From assembly GCA_012959465.1 (NCBI GenBank), contig DUDC01000017.1, positions 1 through 35,400 on the forward strand: a stretch of DNA of 35,400 nt, given 5' to 3'. Numbering within the stretch: position 1 is the stretch's first letter; every line of letters starts with the position of its first letter. This DNA comes from Planctomycetaceae bacterium. GTDB taxonomy: Bacteria > Planctomycetota > Planctomycetia > Pirellulales > Pirellulaceae. Both the position numbers and the translations under genes were made by a program. The notes beneath the pieces are model-generated. The model was not told the DNA's origin. It made no database searches and worked only from the letters and a program-made list of their open reading frames with translations. Shown here one piece after another: positions 17,111 through 25,091 of the stretch.

Positions 17111-18409
17111 GTGTTGCCCAACAGTGGAACCACCGCAGCAGCGATCGCATGGATGATCACCCTAGCGGTCTTCGTCGACGTGGCGATCAGCAAAGAGGCA
17201 CCGAACCGTCCCAATATTATCGTGATCGTGGCAGACGACCTAGGCTACGGAGACACGAGCGTTTACGACGGCTGGGTTGTGACTCCGCAGTTGGAACGCT
17301 TGGCGGCGGAAGGGCTGCGTTTTACGGACTTTCATTCTAATAGCTCGGTCTGCAGTCCAACCCGGGCGGGTTTCTTGACCGGACGATATCAGCAGCGAGT
17401 CGGTATTGTGGATGTAGTCGCTCGACACCTCGACACGCCTGGATTGAACCCACAGGAATTGACAATTCCTCGGCTTTTGAAACAAGGTGGTTATCAAACA
17501 GCCTTGTTTGGAAAATGGCACCTTGGCACCGAACAACAATACAATCCTATCCATCACGGTTTCGATCACTTTCGCGGGTATCTGGACGGGTACATCGACT
17601 ACCACGTCCACAGAAACATCTGGATGAACGGACTCGTCAAACAAGACCAACCGGGCTACTCGACGCACTTGATTACGCGAAACGCCGTGCAGTTCATCGA
17701 GAGGAACACATCGGATCCGTTCTTCCTACTCGTCGCGCATGAGGCTGTTCACCTCCCGTTTCAGACGCCAGCCGACACGCCCGAAAATCGCAAGCCGATT
17801 CCCAAGTCCGAGCAGTGGAGTCGGGAGAGGATTCGTCCTAAGTACAAGATCATGCTCGAAGAAATGGATAAGGGAATCGGTGAGATCATCGATGCCGTCG
17901 TACGTGGAGGCATGGCAAATCGTACTTTAATTTTCTTTTTCTCCGACAACGGCGCGATAGGGGCGGGCTCCAACAAACCTTTTCGCGGCGGGAAGTTCAG
18001 CCACTACGAAGGCGGGCATTGCGTGCCCGCGATCGCCTGGTGGCCCGGTGTGATCAAGGCTGGCTCGACAACGGATGAGCTGACGATGGCAATGGATCTG
18101 CTGCCGACATTTATGGAATTGGTAAACATCGACATGCCTGCGAGACGCCGACTAGATGGAATCAGTATTCGTCAACTTCTGCTGCGTGGTGACCGCCTGC
18201 CGGAACGGCAAGTGTTCTTTGGCTATGAACCCAAACTGGGCACGGCCATGCGAGACGGAAAATGGAAGATGATCACCAAGAAAGACAAAGTTGAGATGTA
18301 CGACCTGAGCCAAGACATCAGCGAGAGAAACAACCTTGTCGACCAGTTTCCTCAACGCGCGATCACAATGAAGATGGCGATCGAAGAATGGAAATCCGAC
18401 GTCGCCTGA
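17111..18409 (+). CDS. Secreted sulfatase (type I, formylglycine-dependent), sulfatase 2
   Basis: With the GTG at 17111 the protein has 432 residues and a Sec-like leader (AAAIAWMITLAVFVDVAIS). The core begins RPNIIVIVADDLGYGDTSVY (metal ligands D42, D43). It carries C81-S-P-T-R85, the C-x-P-x-R formylglycine motif, and LFGKWHLGTEQQYNPIHHGF with the KWH residues. FFFSDNGAIGAGSNKPFRG gives the Asp-Asn pair. This arrangement matches arylsulfatase-like planctomycete enzymes that remove sulfate from an extracellular substrate. The C-terminus is short and lacks the extra LamG-like domain seen in some relatives. It is the second gene of a ThuA-sulfatase operon. Whether both act on one sugar is inference. 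Confidence 0.93.
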   Translation: MLPNSGTTAAAIAWMITLAVFVDVAISKEAPNRPNIIVIVADDLGYGDTSVYDGWVVTPQLERLAAEGLRFTDFHSNSSVCSPTRAGFLTGRYQQRVGIVDVVARHLDTPGLNPQELTIPRLLKQGGYQTALFGKWHLGTEQQYNPIHHGFDHFRGYLDGYIDYHVHRNIWMNGLVKQDQPGYSTHLITRNAVQFIERNTSDPFFLLVAHEAVHLPFQTPADTPENRKPIPKSEQWSRERIRPKYKIMLEEMDKGIGEIIDAVVRGGMANRTLIFFFSDNGAIGAGSNKPFRGGKFSHYEGGHCVPAIAWWPGVIKAGSTTDELTMAMDLLPTFMELVNIDMPARRRLDGISIRQLLLRGDRLPERQVFFGYEPKLGTAMRDGKWKMITKKDKVEMYDLSQDISERNNLVDQFPQRAITMKMAIEEWKSDVA

Positions 18410-18453
18410 AAATCAGACGACGAGTAAATTGGGGCGGGGACGTTCGTCCCGCG

Positions 18454-18525
18454 AATGTGTGGCAATGGCTCTGCCTGTGTTTGCAGAGCAACGCAAAGAC
18501 ACTGTCAGAGCCAGTGCCACACATT
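18454..18525. repeat. 72-nt imperfect hairpin element of the AATGTGTGGCACTGGC family
   Basis: The left arm at 18454-18473 and the right arm at 18506-18525 are inverted copies with one mismatch in 20. Inside, TGTGTTTGC (18476-18484) pairs with GCAAAGACA (18493-18501) at 8 of 9 positions, leaving an 8-nt loop. It sits between two convergent genes. A shorter GGGACG/CGTCCC hairpin lies just upstream at 18437-18450. The form resembles a REP or MITE-like palindromic element, not a T-tract terminator. Confidence 0.88.
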
Positions 18526-18556
18526 GGTTGGTGTCCGCAGGCCGAAATCCACGAGC

Positions 18557-19882
18557 CTAGTGCCGGCCGCTAGATTGATCAGTAATCTGCCACAAGATCT
18601 TCATCTGGATCTTGGTAATAATGCTACGACACTGATCCAAAAAAATGGTGAATGACTGATCACCACGAAGCTCCTCTTCGGTGAATTCGTGCAGTGCCTT
18701 GAGCTTGATGCGAGTTACTTGATCCAGGTACGCTCTTAGTTGGATCGGATCCTCTGTTTCCATTTGCGCTCGTTCAATCTCCAACGTTTTTTCAAGAAAT
18801 TCGTCAAGGTGCTCTTTTTGCCTACTGAGTAACTCATCCGACTCGTCTTCCTTCAGCCGCCGCCATCGCACCCACATAAGGTAGATCCCTGCACCCATGG
18901 CAAACAGCAGTTCTTTGGTGGCAACGAGCGACTGCATCACCGAAACAAATTGTCCGATATCGTCCGACGGATTGAAATAGCGTTGCGCGGACGGGTGCAT
19001 TCGCGTGACAACCCACGTTGATGCCTCCTCACGAGGAATTAGGGTTGGAAATCGAATCCGCATGTTCTCCTCGTGGATCGAATCCAACGCAGCTTCAACA
19101 AGACGATCCGATGCGTCCTGACGGGCTACCAGATAGGCCGTGGTGGCAATGGTCGGAATCGGCGTGGCCGGAACGGGAGGGTTCTCGGCAAAAAGGCCTC
19201 GCGGAATCTGTGCACTTCGCAGGAATGGATCCAACAGTTCTATCCCCGGCGCACTGTGAATCGGCAACAAATTAAATTCGTGAGTGGTCAAGAGGCTCTG
19301 AATATCTGAATGCGCGATGCCACCTGTCACAATCGCGGCATCCAGCGTGGAACCGTTGTCCATCAGCGCAGTGAAGTGCTTACGGTTTTGCTCTAACTCG
19401 TCGCCACGTATGCCGTAGTGCTTCAATACCACCAGTGCGCTATTTCGACTTCCTGATCCGTCCTTCCCAAGGGCGACGGCCTTCCCTGACAGGTCCGACA
19501 TGGTGTCGATGTTGCTGGTCTTTCTCACGATTACAAATACGTATTCTGGAAATAGAGGACTAACAATAGAGAGGTCGTCGCTCGGAATCAATCCTCCTTG
19601 CATGATCCCCAATTCGGCTTCTCTTTTCGCAACACGCTCGATATTCATTTCCGATCCGTGCGACATCTTGATGGCCACGCGACGATTCGTTCGCCGTTGC
19701 AACGACTCCTCAATCGCAGTGCCAACTCGATAGTACAGCCCGCCAACTTCTCCGGTCGAGACTCGAATGGCACCTGGCAACTTGTCACGCTGAACAAACC
19801 AACCGACCAGCGAAGTCACAAAGATCACCAACATGATCACCGTGACCCATTTCCGAACTCTATTGGTTGATACAGCTGACAT
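18557..19882 (-). CDS. TAXI-type solute-binding protein with N- and C-terminal membrane helices
   Basis: This protein belongs to the TAXI family, the binding subunits of some TRAP transporters. The start at 19882 is preceded by AAAGAGG 5 nt upstream; an ATG at 19921 abuts the previous gene and would add 13 residues. A membrane helix near residues 11-30 (VTVIMLVIFVTSLVGWF) precedes the domain. IRVSTGEVGGLYYRVGTAIEESL, AELGIMQGG and LSGKAVALGKDGSGSRNSAL are TAXI signatures. A second helix (LLFAMGAGIYLMWVRW) sits about 110 residues from the end, followed by a charged, helical tail that is probably cytoplasmic. No TRAP membrane subunits are nearby, so this may be a sensor or an orphan binding protein. 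It follows the G8 protein by 39 bp and is probably co-transcribed. Confidence 0.85.
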   Translation of the reverse strand: MSAVSTNRVRKWVTVIMLVIFVTSLVGWFVQRDKLPGAIRVSTGEVGGLYYRVGTAIEESLQRRTNRRVAIKMSHGSEMNIERVAKREAELGIMQGGLIPSDDLSIVSPLFPEYVFVIVRKTSNIDTMSDLSGKAVALGKDGSGSRNSALVVLKHYGIRGDELEQNRKHFTALMDNGSTLDAAIVTGGIAHSDIQSLLTTHEFNLLPIHSAPGIELLDPFLRSAQIPRGLFAENPPVPATPIPTIATTAYLVARQDASDRLVEAALDSIHEENMRIRFPTLIPREEASTWVVTRMHPSAQRYFNPSDDIGQFVSVMQSLVATKELLFAMGAGIYLMWVRWRRLKEDESDELLSRQKEHLDEFLEKTLEIERAQMETEDPIQLRAYLDQVTRIKLKALHEFTEEELRGDQSFTIFLDQCRSIITKIQMKILWQITDQSSGRH

Positions 19883-19921
19883 CGACGCCTCTTTCCTGCT
19901 GGAGATTTGCCGCCCTTGCAT

Positions 19922-22327
19922 TCAACGCACTGCAACCGCAGGCAATTTTGCCTGCAAACGCACTTCGTGTGGGGTGATCTCGCCGTTGCCAGCATCGTCA
20001 ATACTCTGGGCCACAATGATGGTAGGCTCCGTTTGTAAGACGATTTCCCAATCGCTCAGACCTTCGGTCACCTGTCGTAGCACCGCCGCCTTTCCGTTGA
20101 TGCGGACTTTCGAGATTTTCCCGTTGTCATGTGAGATTCCGCGAATTATCAACTTGCCACCATCCCTCTGAATCGCTGTAATGACTGTCACCGGCCCAAT
20201 GTCATCGGTCGGATCGAGCAGTTTGGGAAACTCAACATCGGTGACCTCGGCAACGACCGATTCGTCACCGGTGAGCGGTGGGTCTTGTCTGTACTTGTTA
20301 CCATCGCGAAGTAGATCCATGGCCCGAGTGCTGACAACTCTTGCGTGCCGACCCTTGCCGTAGTAATCGTGAATGTAAAATGGTACGCCTTTCGACGTGC
20401 TCGGCTTCAATCGAGGCCCTCCGCCGAGGTTGAGCAGTGGCCAGCGGTCATCGCGGGTTCGACCCAGAACTTTCACGTCTCGGAAATGCGATTCGGCGTC
20501 ACCGTGAACATTATTGGCGCTGATTTGAATCAGAGGCATTTGTCCTCCGTAACCCATCTCCGAGAAGGTCAACCCGTCAACGGTGATCGTTCCATGTTGT
20601 TGGCTGCGATCGTCGAGGCCACGATTGAACGGCTCGGCCCCAGTGGCGGCGATGCGGAGGTTCTTGTAAACATGATTCTCGAACCAGGGTCGATAGATCC
20701 CGTACGCCGCGTGGTCGATCGTGACGTTCTCGACCAGCATCGTTGGCAGTTGAAGCCGCAATGCGTAGTGAACGTGCCACGCCTTCAAGTCATTTAAGTG
20801 ATGCGGATGCCGCTTGTCGGGTCCCACGCCGTCAGATCCGGCCATTGCAAAACCGTACAGACCCTCGGTGTGAGACTCGTTTTGGGAGAACCGGTGAATC
20901 GGCAGTTCACGAATGTCGACGACCTCAGTCTTGCCATCGGGCATACGGACCGGCAGATGGCTGTCGAAATTGCTTCGTTTCTGACTGTCGTAACGATAAC
21001 CGTAACGGTCATTCTCGCAGGCGACGTTGCGAACCAACGTATTGCGGCCATTCGACCACCAGAAAGCGGCTCCGTCGTTTGGGTCGAAGGGTAGCACCTG
21101 TTTGGGTAACCGCTTTCCGCGGTACGCCTGGACGCCCAAATTTCGATCAAACAAGTTGAACACCTCTGTGCCGTCTTCCAAGAAGAAGCCGTGGCCGACG
21201 CTTTGGTATCCAACGCAGTCGCGAATAATCAAGTATTCCGTGCCGTGCACTGTGACCCAACGATTGTGCGAATCGACGACCGCTAGTCCCAATAGTTGGC
21301 TACCTCGCATCGTGTCGCCGACCAAATGAAAATGAACGGCGTATCGGCCAAGGACATTTTCCTTACCCAGATGTGCGAGCCTGGCGTAACTGATCCCGCC
21401 CTGACTGTAGGCGTGATATAGCGTGTGCCCGCGAACTCCTTGCGGCTCAGCGCTCTCGACTATCACGTTTCGAGAGAGATTAGCCACTTCGCTACGAAAG
21501 TTTCCGGAACCGTAATGTGAATAAAGAAGTGGCTTGTCCAGATGCAGGATGCGACCATCAATCTTCGCGATTCGGCGTTCTTCGGTACGGACAGCGTCCT
21601 CGTCATTACGATAGGAACTGCGGAAGTTGCCTCGTTTCGATCCAGTGACAATCACTTCATCACCGACGCGCCAGCCTGTTACGTCCTCAGAAAGGACAAC
21701 CATTCCGTCATTCGCGTTCACGTCCCGATCGAGTTTCACCCACGTGCGATTCAATGGTGTCCCGTGGAGGTCCAGCCGAGCGGAACAGCAAACCAGCGCC
21801 GGGGCGTCGTTCTTGTCGAATCCATCGAGGTAGTGCAAGCGGATTCGCGCAGTGAACTCGGCCGGAATCGGTTGCTCAGGTGTGCCAACCTCAAGCGTCG
21901 GTATTGGGCCGGTCCTTTCCAGTTGCGGTTCACCAGCAGCATTGGCGCCCTCGAAGTCACAGGCGAATCCGCTCTCAGAGCAGTGATCGCTGCTCTGCAC
22001 CTTAAGCACACCGACTTCAAGACGGGTATCTCGATCGCGGGCAAACCGCAAGGTCCCCACGACCTGAACAAGGCGAATGACCGAACGGCTGTCAACATCG
22101 TATTCGACCCGAGTGCCTCGAGAGATCAGAACGCGATCGCCCGCTTGCGGAACACCAGTCGGTTGCCATGTATTTGCATCCGACCAACGCCCACTTCGCA
22201 CCGATTGCCTGCTAAACGTGACGTGTTCGTGACCGGAGTGGTCGTGTTCTTCGAGTCCCCGTGCTTCGGCATGCATGATGCAGGCGACGGCAGCACACGC
22301 AGCGAACAGAGTTGCGACACGGCACAT
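19922..22327 (-). CDS. Secreted G8-domain and beta-helix protein (CEMIP-like)
   Basis: I chose the ATG at 22327 (801 residues) because AGGAG lies 7 nt upstream and the result is a normal signal peptide (VATLFAACAAVACIMHAEA). Starting at 22471 would add 48 implausible residues. After a His-rich stretch (EEHDHSGHEH), residues ~45-170 form a G8 domain (GRWSDANTWQPTGVPQAGDR). A long right-handed beta-helix follows (~residues 200-690), with turns such as LLGLAVVDSHNRWVTVHGTE and YLIIRDCVGYQSVGHGFFLEDG. The last ~100 residues resemble a beta-sandwich (KISKVRINGKAAVLRQV). G8/beta-helix proteins such as vertebrate CEMIP act on hyaluronan-type glycans. A role in extracellular glycan binding or cleavage is inferred here. 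Catalytic residues were not identified. The TAXI gene follows closely. Confidence 0.88.
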   Translation of the reverse strand: MCRVATLFAACAAVACIMHAEARGLEEHDHSGHEHVTFSRQSVRSGRWSDANTWQPTGVPQAGDRVLISRGTRVEYDVDSRSVIRLVQVVGTLRFARDRDTRLEVGVLKVQSSDHCSESGFACDFEGANAAGEPQLERTGPIPTLEVGTPEQPIPAEFTARIRLHYLDGFDKNDAPALVCCSARLDLHGTPLNRTWVKLDRDVNANDGMVVLSEDVTGWRVGDEVIVTGSKRGNFRSSYRNDEDAVRTEERRIAKIDGRILHLDKPLLYSHYGSGNFRSEVANLSRNVIVESAEPQGVRGHTLYHAYSQGGISYARLAHLGKENVLGRYAVHFHLVGDTMRGSQLLGLAVVDSHNRWVTVHGTEYLIIRDCVGYQSVGHGFFLEDGTEVFNLFDRNLGVQAYRGKRLPKQVLPFDPNDGAAFWWSNGRNTLVRNVACENDRYGYRYDSQKRSNFDSHLPVRMPDGKTEVVDIRELPIHRFSQNESHTEGLYGFAMAGSDGVGPDKRHPHHLNDLKAWHVHYALRLQLPTMLVENVTIDHAAYGIYRPWFENHVYKNLRIAATGAEPFNRGLDDRSQQHGTITVDGLTFSEMGYGGQMPLIQISANNVHGDAESHFRDVKVLGRTRDDRWPLLNLGGGPRLKPSTSKGVPFYIHDYYGKGRHARVVSTRAMDLLRDGNKYRQDPPLTGDESVVAEVTDVEFPKLLDPTDDIGPVTVITAIQRDGGKLIIRGISHDNGKISKVRINGKAAVLRQVTEGLSDWEIVLQTEPTIIVAQSIDDAGNGEITPHEVRLQAKLPAVAVR

Positions 22328-22499
22328 GAGACGACTCCTAGTCGAAGTAGGACGACGCGAAACCAATCGTCGTTCTCGGCGATGATAACACAATCCAACC
22401 AAGACAATGAACTGAGCCGCAGGCGCTAGCCTCAGTTTTCCGTTCAGGGAAAATCCCAACAGGCGCGACAAAGGCGAGATGACTCACTAGAGCAGATAC

Positions 22500-22529
22500 A
22501 AAAAAAAGCCGGCGATTTTCGCCGGCTTT
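22500..22529 (-). terminator. Rho-independent terminator of the cold-shock gene
   Basis: A perfect 11-bp stem (22505-22515 with 22519-22529, loop of 3) is followed on the minus strand by eight Ts (22500-22507). It lies 26 bp past the cold-shock stop and isolates that gene from the downstream G8 gene. Confidence 0.93.
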
Positions 22530-22555
22530 AGAATTCGTCAAAATGTCACAATGGC

Positions 22556-22753
22556 TTAGATCACCCGGACATTCTCCGCACGTGGCCCTTTGGGTCCATG
22601 TCCATCGTCGTAGGACACTCGCTGTCCTTCTTGGAGTTCGTCGTAACTTACTCCTTCGACATTCGACATGTGAAAAAACATGTCCTGTCCGGTCCCAGTG
22701 TCAATGAAACCAAAACCCTTGTCCGTCAACTTCTTGATTGTACCTTCAGCCAT
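22556..22753 (-). CDS. Cold-shock domain protein (CspA family)
   Basis: This is a 65-residue protein consisting of one cold-shock OB-fold domain. RNA-binding motif 1 is KGFGFIDT and motif 2 is DMFFHMS, both with the expected aromatic residues. The C-terminus GPKGPRAENVRVI is typical of the family. CspA-type proteins bind single-stranded RNA/DNA and act as RNA chaperones in the cytoplasm. It is the only clearly housekeeping-like gene here. An ATG at 22756 directly precedes the chosen start and a TTG at 22759 precedes that. Transcription ends at a strong hairpin just downstream. The SprA-like frame lies on the same strand upstream, with its end about 113 bp away. Confidence 0.95.
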   Translation of the reverse strand: MAEGTIKKLTDKGFGFIDTGTGQDMFFHMSNVEGVSYDELQEGQRVSYDDGHGPKGPRAENVRVI

Positions 22754-22835
22754 CATCAATCCGATTCAAATAAAAAACTATGCTTCGCGGCATTGCTCGA
22801 CACAACTGGTTCAAGCTACTCCAGCCGCAACTCGC

Positions 22836-22863
22836 ATTCTACCGATTAGCACAAGAAAAACAA
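22836..22863 (-). promoter_or_regulatory. Possible promoter for the cold-shock gene
   Basis: On the minus strand TTGTTT (22858-22863) and TAGAAT (22836-22841) are spaced by 16 nt, about 80 nt before the start codon. The match to sigma-70 consensus is moderate and no transcript data exist. Confidence 0.3.
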
Positions 22864-22872
22864 GCCGAGACT

Positions 22873-23499
22873 TCAAGAAATTCTCCGCCGTATATTGCTG
22901 ACATTGTTTCTCGACCTTGACGGCCACTTTCCACCGCAGTTTACGTATTGGCATTGTAGTCGAATTCTATCCCAACAAATCGACCAATGCGCCAATCCGA
23001 ACGGATTCACCGCCAGATTCACTGGCCGGTTCTGTGAAGAAGGGCTAGCTGGAGCAAGTACGGTGGTACGGAAAATCTGTGCCTTGCGGATCGTCGCCTC
23101 AGGATCACCTTCCACCGACGACGTGTCGATACTGACCTCTCCGGCAACTGCATAACTGCGGCCCGTCGGGCCTTTCTGCAGGTCAAAGCTGGCTCCGCTT
23201 GTCGCGTTTTGCCCGGCTGCCGCCAAATGGGCCATCTCGTGACTGCGAACTTTACGATCCGTCGCTTGAAGCTCTTTGACCACTTCCCACTCTTCGGGTG
23301 TGAACTCGCGATCAAAACGGTTCGACTCGCTTTCAGCTTCGCGTGGCTTGTTCAAGCTTGCCTCGGGCTCGTCGACCGTAGCCTCACCGCATTCCGAACT
23401 CTCCACCTCGAATTCCACCGCAAGTTTATCCACCGCTTCGATTGCCTGCGGCGAAAGGATCAACTCGTCCGTTATCGGTGCGTTGTTCACCTGGCCCAT
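22873..23499 (-). CDS. SprA-family HExxH putative metalloprotease, possibly frameshifted at its end
   Basis: The conserved block is LQATDRKVRSHEMAHLAAAG, with HEMAH (H87, E88, H91) as the zinc-protease motif. GPTGRSYAVAGEVSIDTS and GDPEATIRKAQIFR follow. This is the catalytic signature of the SprA-related family. The N-terminal ~70 residues are acidic and low in complexity. I place the start at 23499, overlapping the sulfatase 3 stop by 13 nt; the frame is open to 23598, but those extra residues are arginine-rich and lie inside the sulfatase gene. After about residue 156 the frame becomes Trp/Cys/Arg-rich and unlike the family. A second frame there reads EPASESGGESVRIGALVDLLG to a TAG at 22967-22969, suggesting that the natural end lies there. 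Confidence 0.7.
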   Translation of the reverse strand: MGQVNNAPITDELILSPQAIEAVDKLAVEFEVESSECGEATVDEPEASLNKPREAESESNRFDREFTPEEWEVVKELQATDRKVRSHEMAHLAAAGQNATSGASFDLQKGPTGRSYAVAGEVSIDTSSVEGDPEATIRKAQIFRTTVLAPASPSSQNRPVNLAVNPFGLAHWSICWDRIRLQCQYVNCGGKWPSRSRNNVSNIRRRIS

Positions 23500-24944
23500 T
23501 TGGGTGTACCGAACCAGGCGTCCATTTCTTTCACGAATGGTTCGACGACGCCGGGCGGTTCGGGAATGTGGCCGCGATCTCCGGTCTCTGTCATCCACGT
23601 GTCGAGTGCTGTCCGCAGGCGAATCAGCGCTTCGCGGTGTACCGCTTTTCCGGAGCCGGCGAGGTTCCGAATCTCGTGCGGGTCAGCATGAGTGTCAAAC
23701 AGCATCTCGTCGGGGAAGGGAGCCATCAAGTCTGCCGCGGGTCCGGTCAGTTCTCCTTGCTGATGCAATTGCCGCATGAGTGGCTTGACCAGAAAACACT
23801 TTTCCTTGTACCGATTCAACGTCAGGAAGCCGGCACCTGGAGTGAAGTTGCGAATGTAGTGGTATCGCGAGTCGTGAACAGATCGCATCCTGACTTGTGT
23901 TTCGTCGATTCGATCACGAGCAGCGAAAGCAAACGATCTGGGCGGATCCGCATCGTCGCCGAGAAACTGTCGACTCTGCATACCGGCGGCGCGCTCGATT
24001 CCGCCCATCCACAAAGTAGTGGCGGTGATGTCCAGTAAACTGATCACGCGGCTGTCGACCTTGCCCGGCTGAATCTGTTTGGGCGCCGCATGATTCCGCG
24101 GCCAGCGAATGATCATGGGCACGTGGAGCCCCGAGTCGAACGGCCAATGGATGCCTCGCGCTTCCAAACGCCCGTTGTCTCCGAAGAACATCACGATCGT
24201 GTTGTCCGCCAGCCCATCGTTTTTCAACTGCTCCAAAATCCATCCGATCCGCACGTCGGTGCCTGAGACCGAGTTCAAGTACCTCGCCCATTCCTCTCTC
24301 GCGATCTTATGATCTGGATAGTACGGCGGGGGCGTCACGTTTTCGGGAGTTGCAACTTGCGGGTGCCATTCTTCTCCAACCCATTTCACTCGCAGTTTCT
24401 CAGCTGATTTGCGATCGTAGATGTCGTACTCTGCCTCGGGCATGTTAATCTGCGCGAAGAACGGCTGATTTTCTTTGAGCTTGTCCCAGTCGTCGGATTG
24501 ATAGAGTTTTCCCTCGTTGACGAAATTCAAGTCCAATTTGCCCGTGCCGACCACTCGCTCGCCAATCGTCTTGATGTTGGCGGTAAAGTAGCCGACGTCC
24601 TGCAGACGGTGAGTGATCGGTCGCACCCCGGCAGGCAAACGAAAATCGTCGTCGCGATGGGACCGCATATGATGCGTGTCGGTGGTCGTTTGATACATGC
24701 CGACCATGAATGCCGAACGGCTGGGGGCGCAAACGGGTGAAGTGCAATAGACTTTGGTGTACCGCACGCCTACCGTGGCCAGCCGATCTAGATTGGGCGT
24801 CGCGACAAGTTTTTCGCCGTAACAACCCAGATCCAAGGCAAAGTTCTCCCCCACAATCCAGAGAATGTTGGGGCGTTTTTGTTCACCTTGAACGATCGAA
24901 GCCGTGAGCAAGATCAAGGCCGCGACAAAGAGCGTTTTTCTCAT
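23487..24944 (-). CDS. Secreted sulfatase, sulfatase 3 (variant N-terminal metal motif)
   Basis: From the ATG at 24944 the product has 485 residues with a Sec signal (TLFVAALILLTASIVQG). C72-A-P-S-R76 is the formylglycine motif. The usual Asp-Asp after the first strand is replaced: RPNILWIVGENFALDLGCYG has E33-N34 where sulfatases 1 and 2 have D-D. Similar Glu/Asn versions occur in a large planctomycete sulfatase group (AEDN-type), so this is probably a subfamily trait. FFGDNGRLEARGIHWPFDSG supplies the distal Asp-Asn. The frame stays open upstream to 25091, but that part (EQEQEQEK) comes from an intergenic GGAGCA repeat. It follows the Gfo/Idh/MocA gene on the same strand and overlaps the SprA-like start. 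Confidence 0.92.
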   Translation of the reverse strand: MRKTLFVAALILLTASIVQGEQKRPNILWIVGENFALDLGCYGEKLVATPNLDRLATVGVRYTKVYCTSPVCAPSRSAFMVGMYQTTTDTHHMRSHRDDDFRLPAGVRPITHRLQDVGYFTANIKTIGERVVGTGKLDLNFVNEGKLYQSDDWDKLKENQPFFAQINMPEAEYDIYDRKSAEKLRVKWVGEEWHPQVATPENVTPPPYYPDHKIAREEWARYLNSVSGTDVRIGWILEQLKNDGLADNTIVMFFGDNGRLEARGIHWPFDSGLHVPMIIRWPRNHAAPKQIQPGKVDSRVISLLDITATTLWMGGIERAAGMQSRQFLGDDADPPRSFAFAARDRIDETQVRMRSVHDSRYHYIRNFTPGAGFLTLNRYKEKCFLVKPLMRQLHQQGELTGPAADLMAPFPDEMLFDTHADPHEIRNLAGSGKAVHREALIRLRTALDTWMTETGDRGHIPEPPGVVEPFVKEMDAWFGTPKWAR

Positions 24945-24990
24945 GATGCCATTTTGGGTTCGCTGTTTGTGGTAGTTGCCAAACCCCATT

Positions 24991-25020
24991 CCACCGGCAC
25001 AGGACCGGTGGGGATTTCCC
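24991..25020. repeat. Hairpin CCACCGG/CCGGTGG in the sulfatase 3 leader
   Basis: CCACCGG (24991-24997) pairs with CCGGTGG (25005-25011) around a 7-nt loop. The short palindrome GGGATTTCCC (25011-25020) follows. There is no T-tract. Confidence 0.7.
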
Positions 25021-25031
25021 GCCCATTTTTT

Positions 25032-25071
25032 TCCTGCTCCTGCATCTTTTTCCTGCTCCTGCTCCTGCTCC
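25032..25071. repeat. TCCTGC (GGAGCA) hexanucleotide repeats
   Basis: Two units at 25032-25043 and three units plus TCC at 25051-25071 sit within a duplicated TTTTTCCTGCTCCTGC block. They lie between the oxidoreductase stop (25092) and sulfatase 3. Translated in the open upstream frame they give EQEQEQEK, which is not believed to be protein. Confidence 0.85.
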
Positions 25072-25091
25072 GAATGAACACCGAACACCAT

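Noticed and set aside
21542..22429. A 295-codon plus-strand frame
   Set aside because: It is antisense to the G8 domain and signal peptide of the beta-helix gene, with no family features.
24945..25091. N-terminal extension of sulfatase 3
   Set aside because: It is encoded by hexanucleotide repeats and a hairpin, and would bury the signal peptide at 24944.
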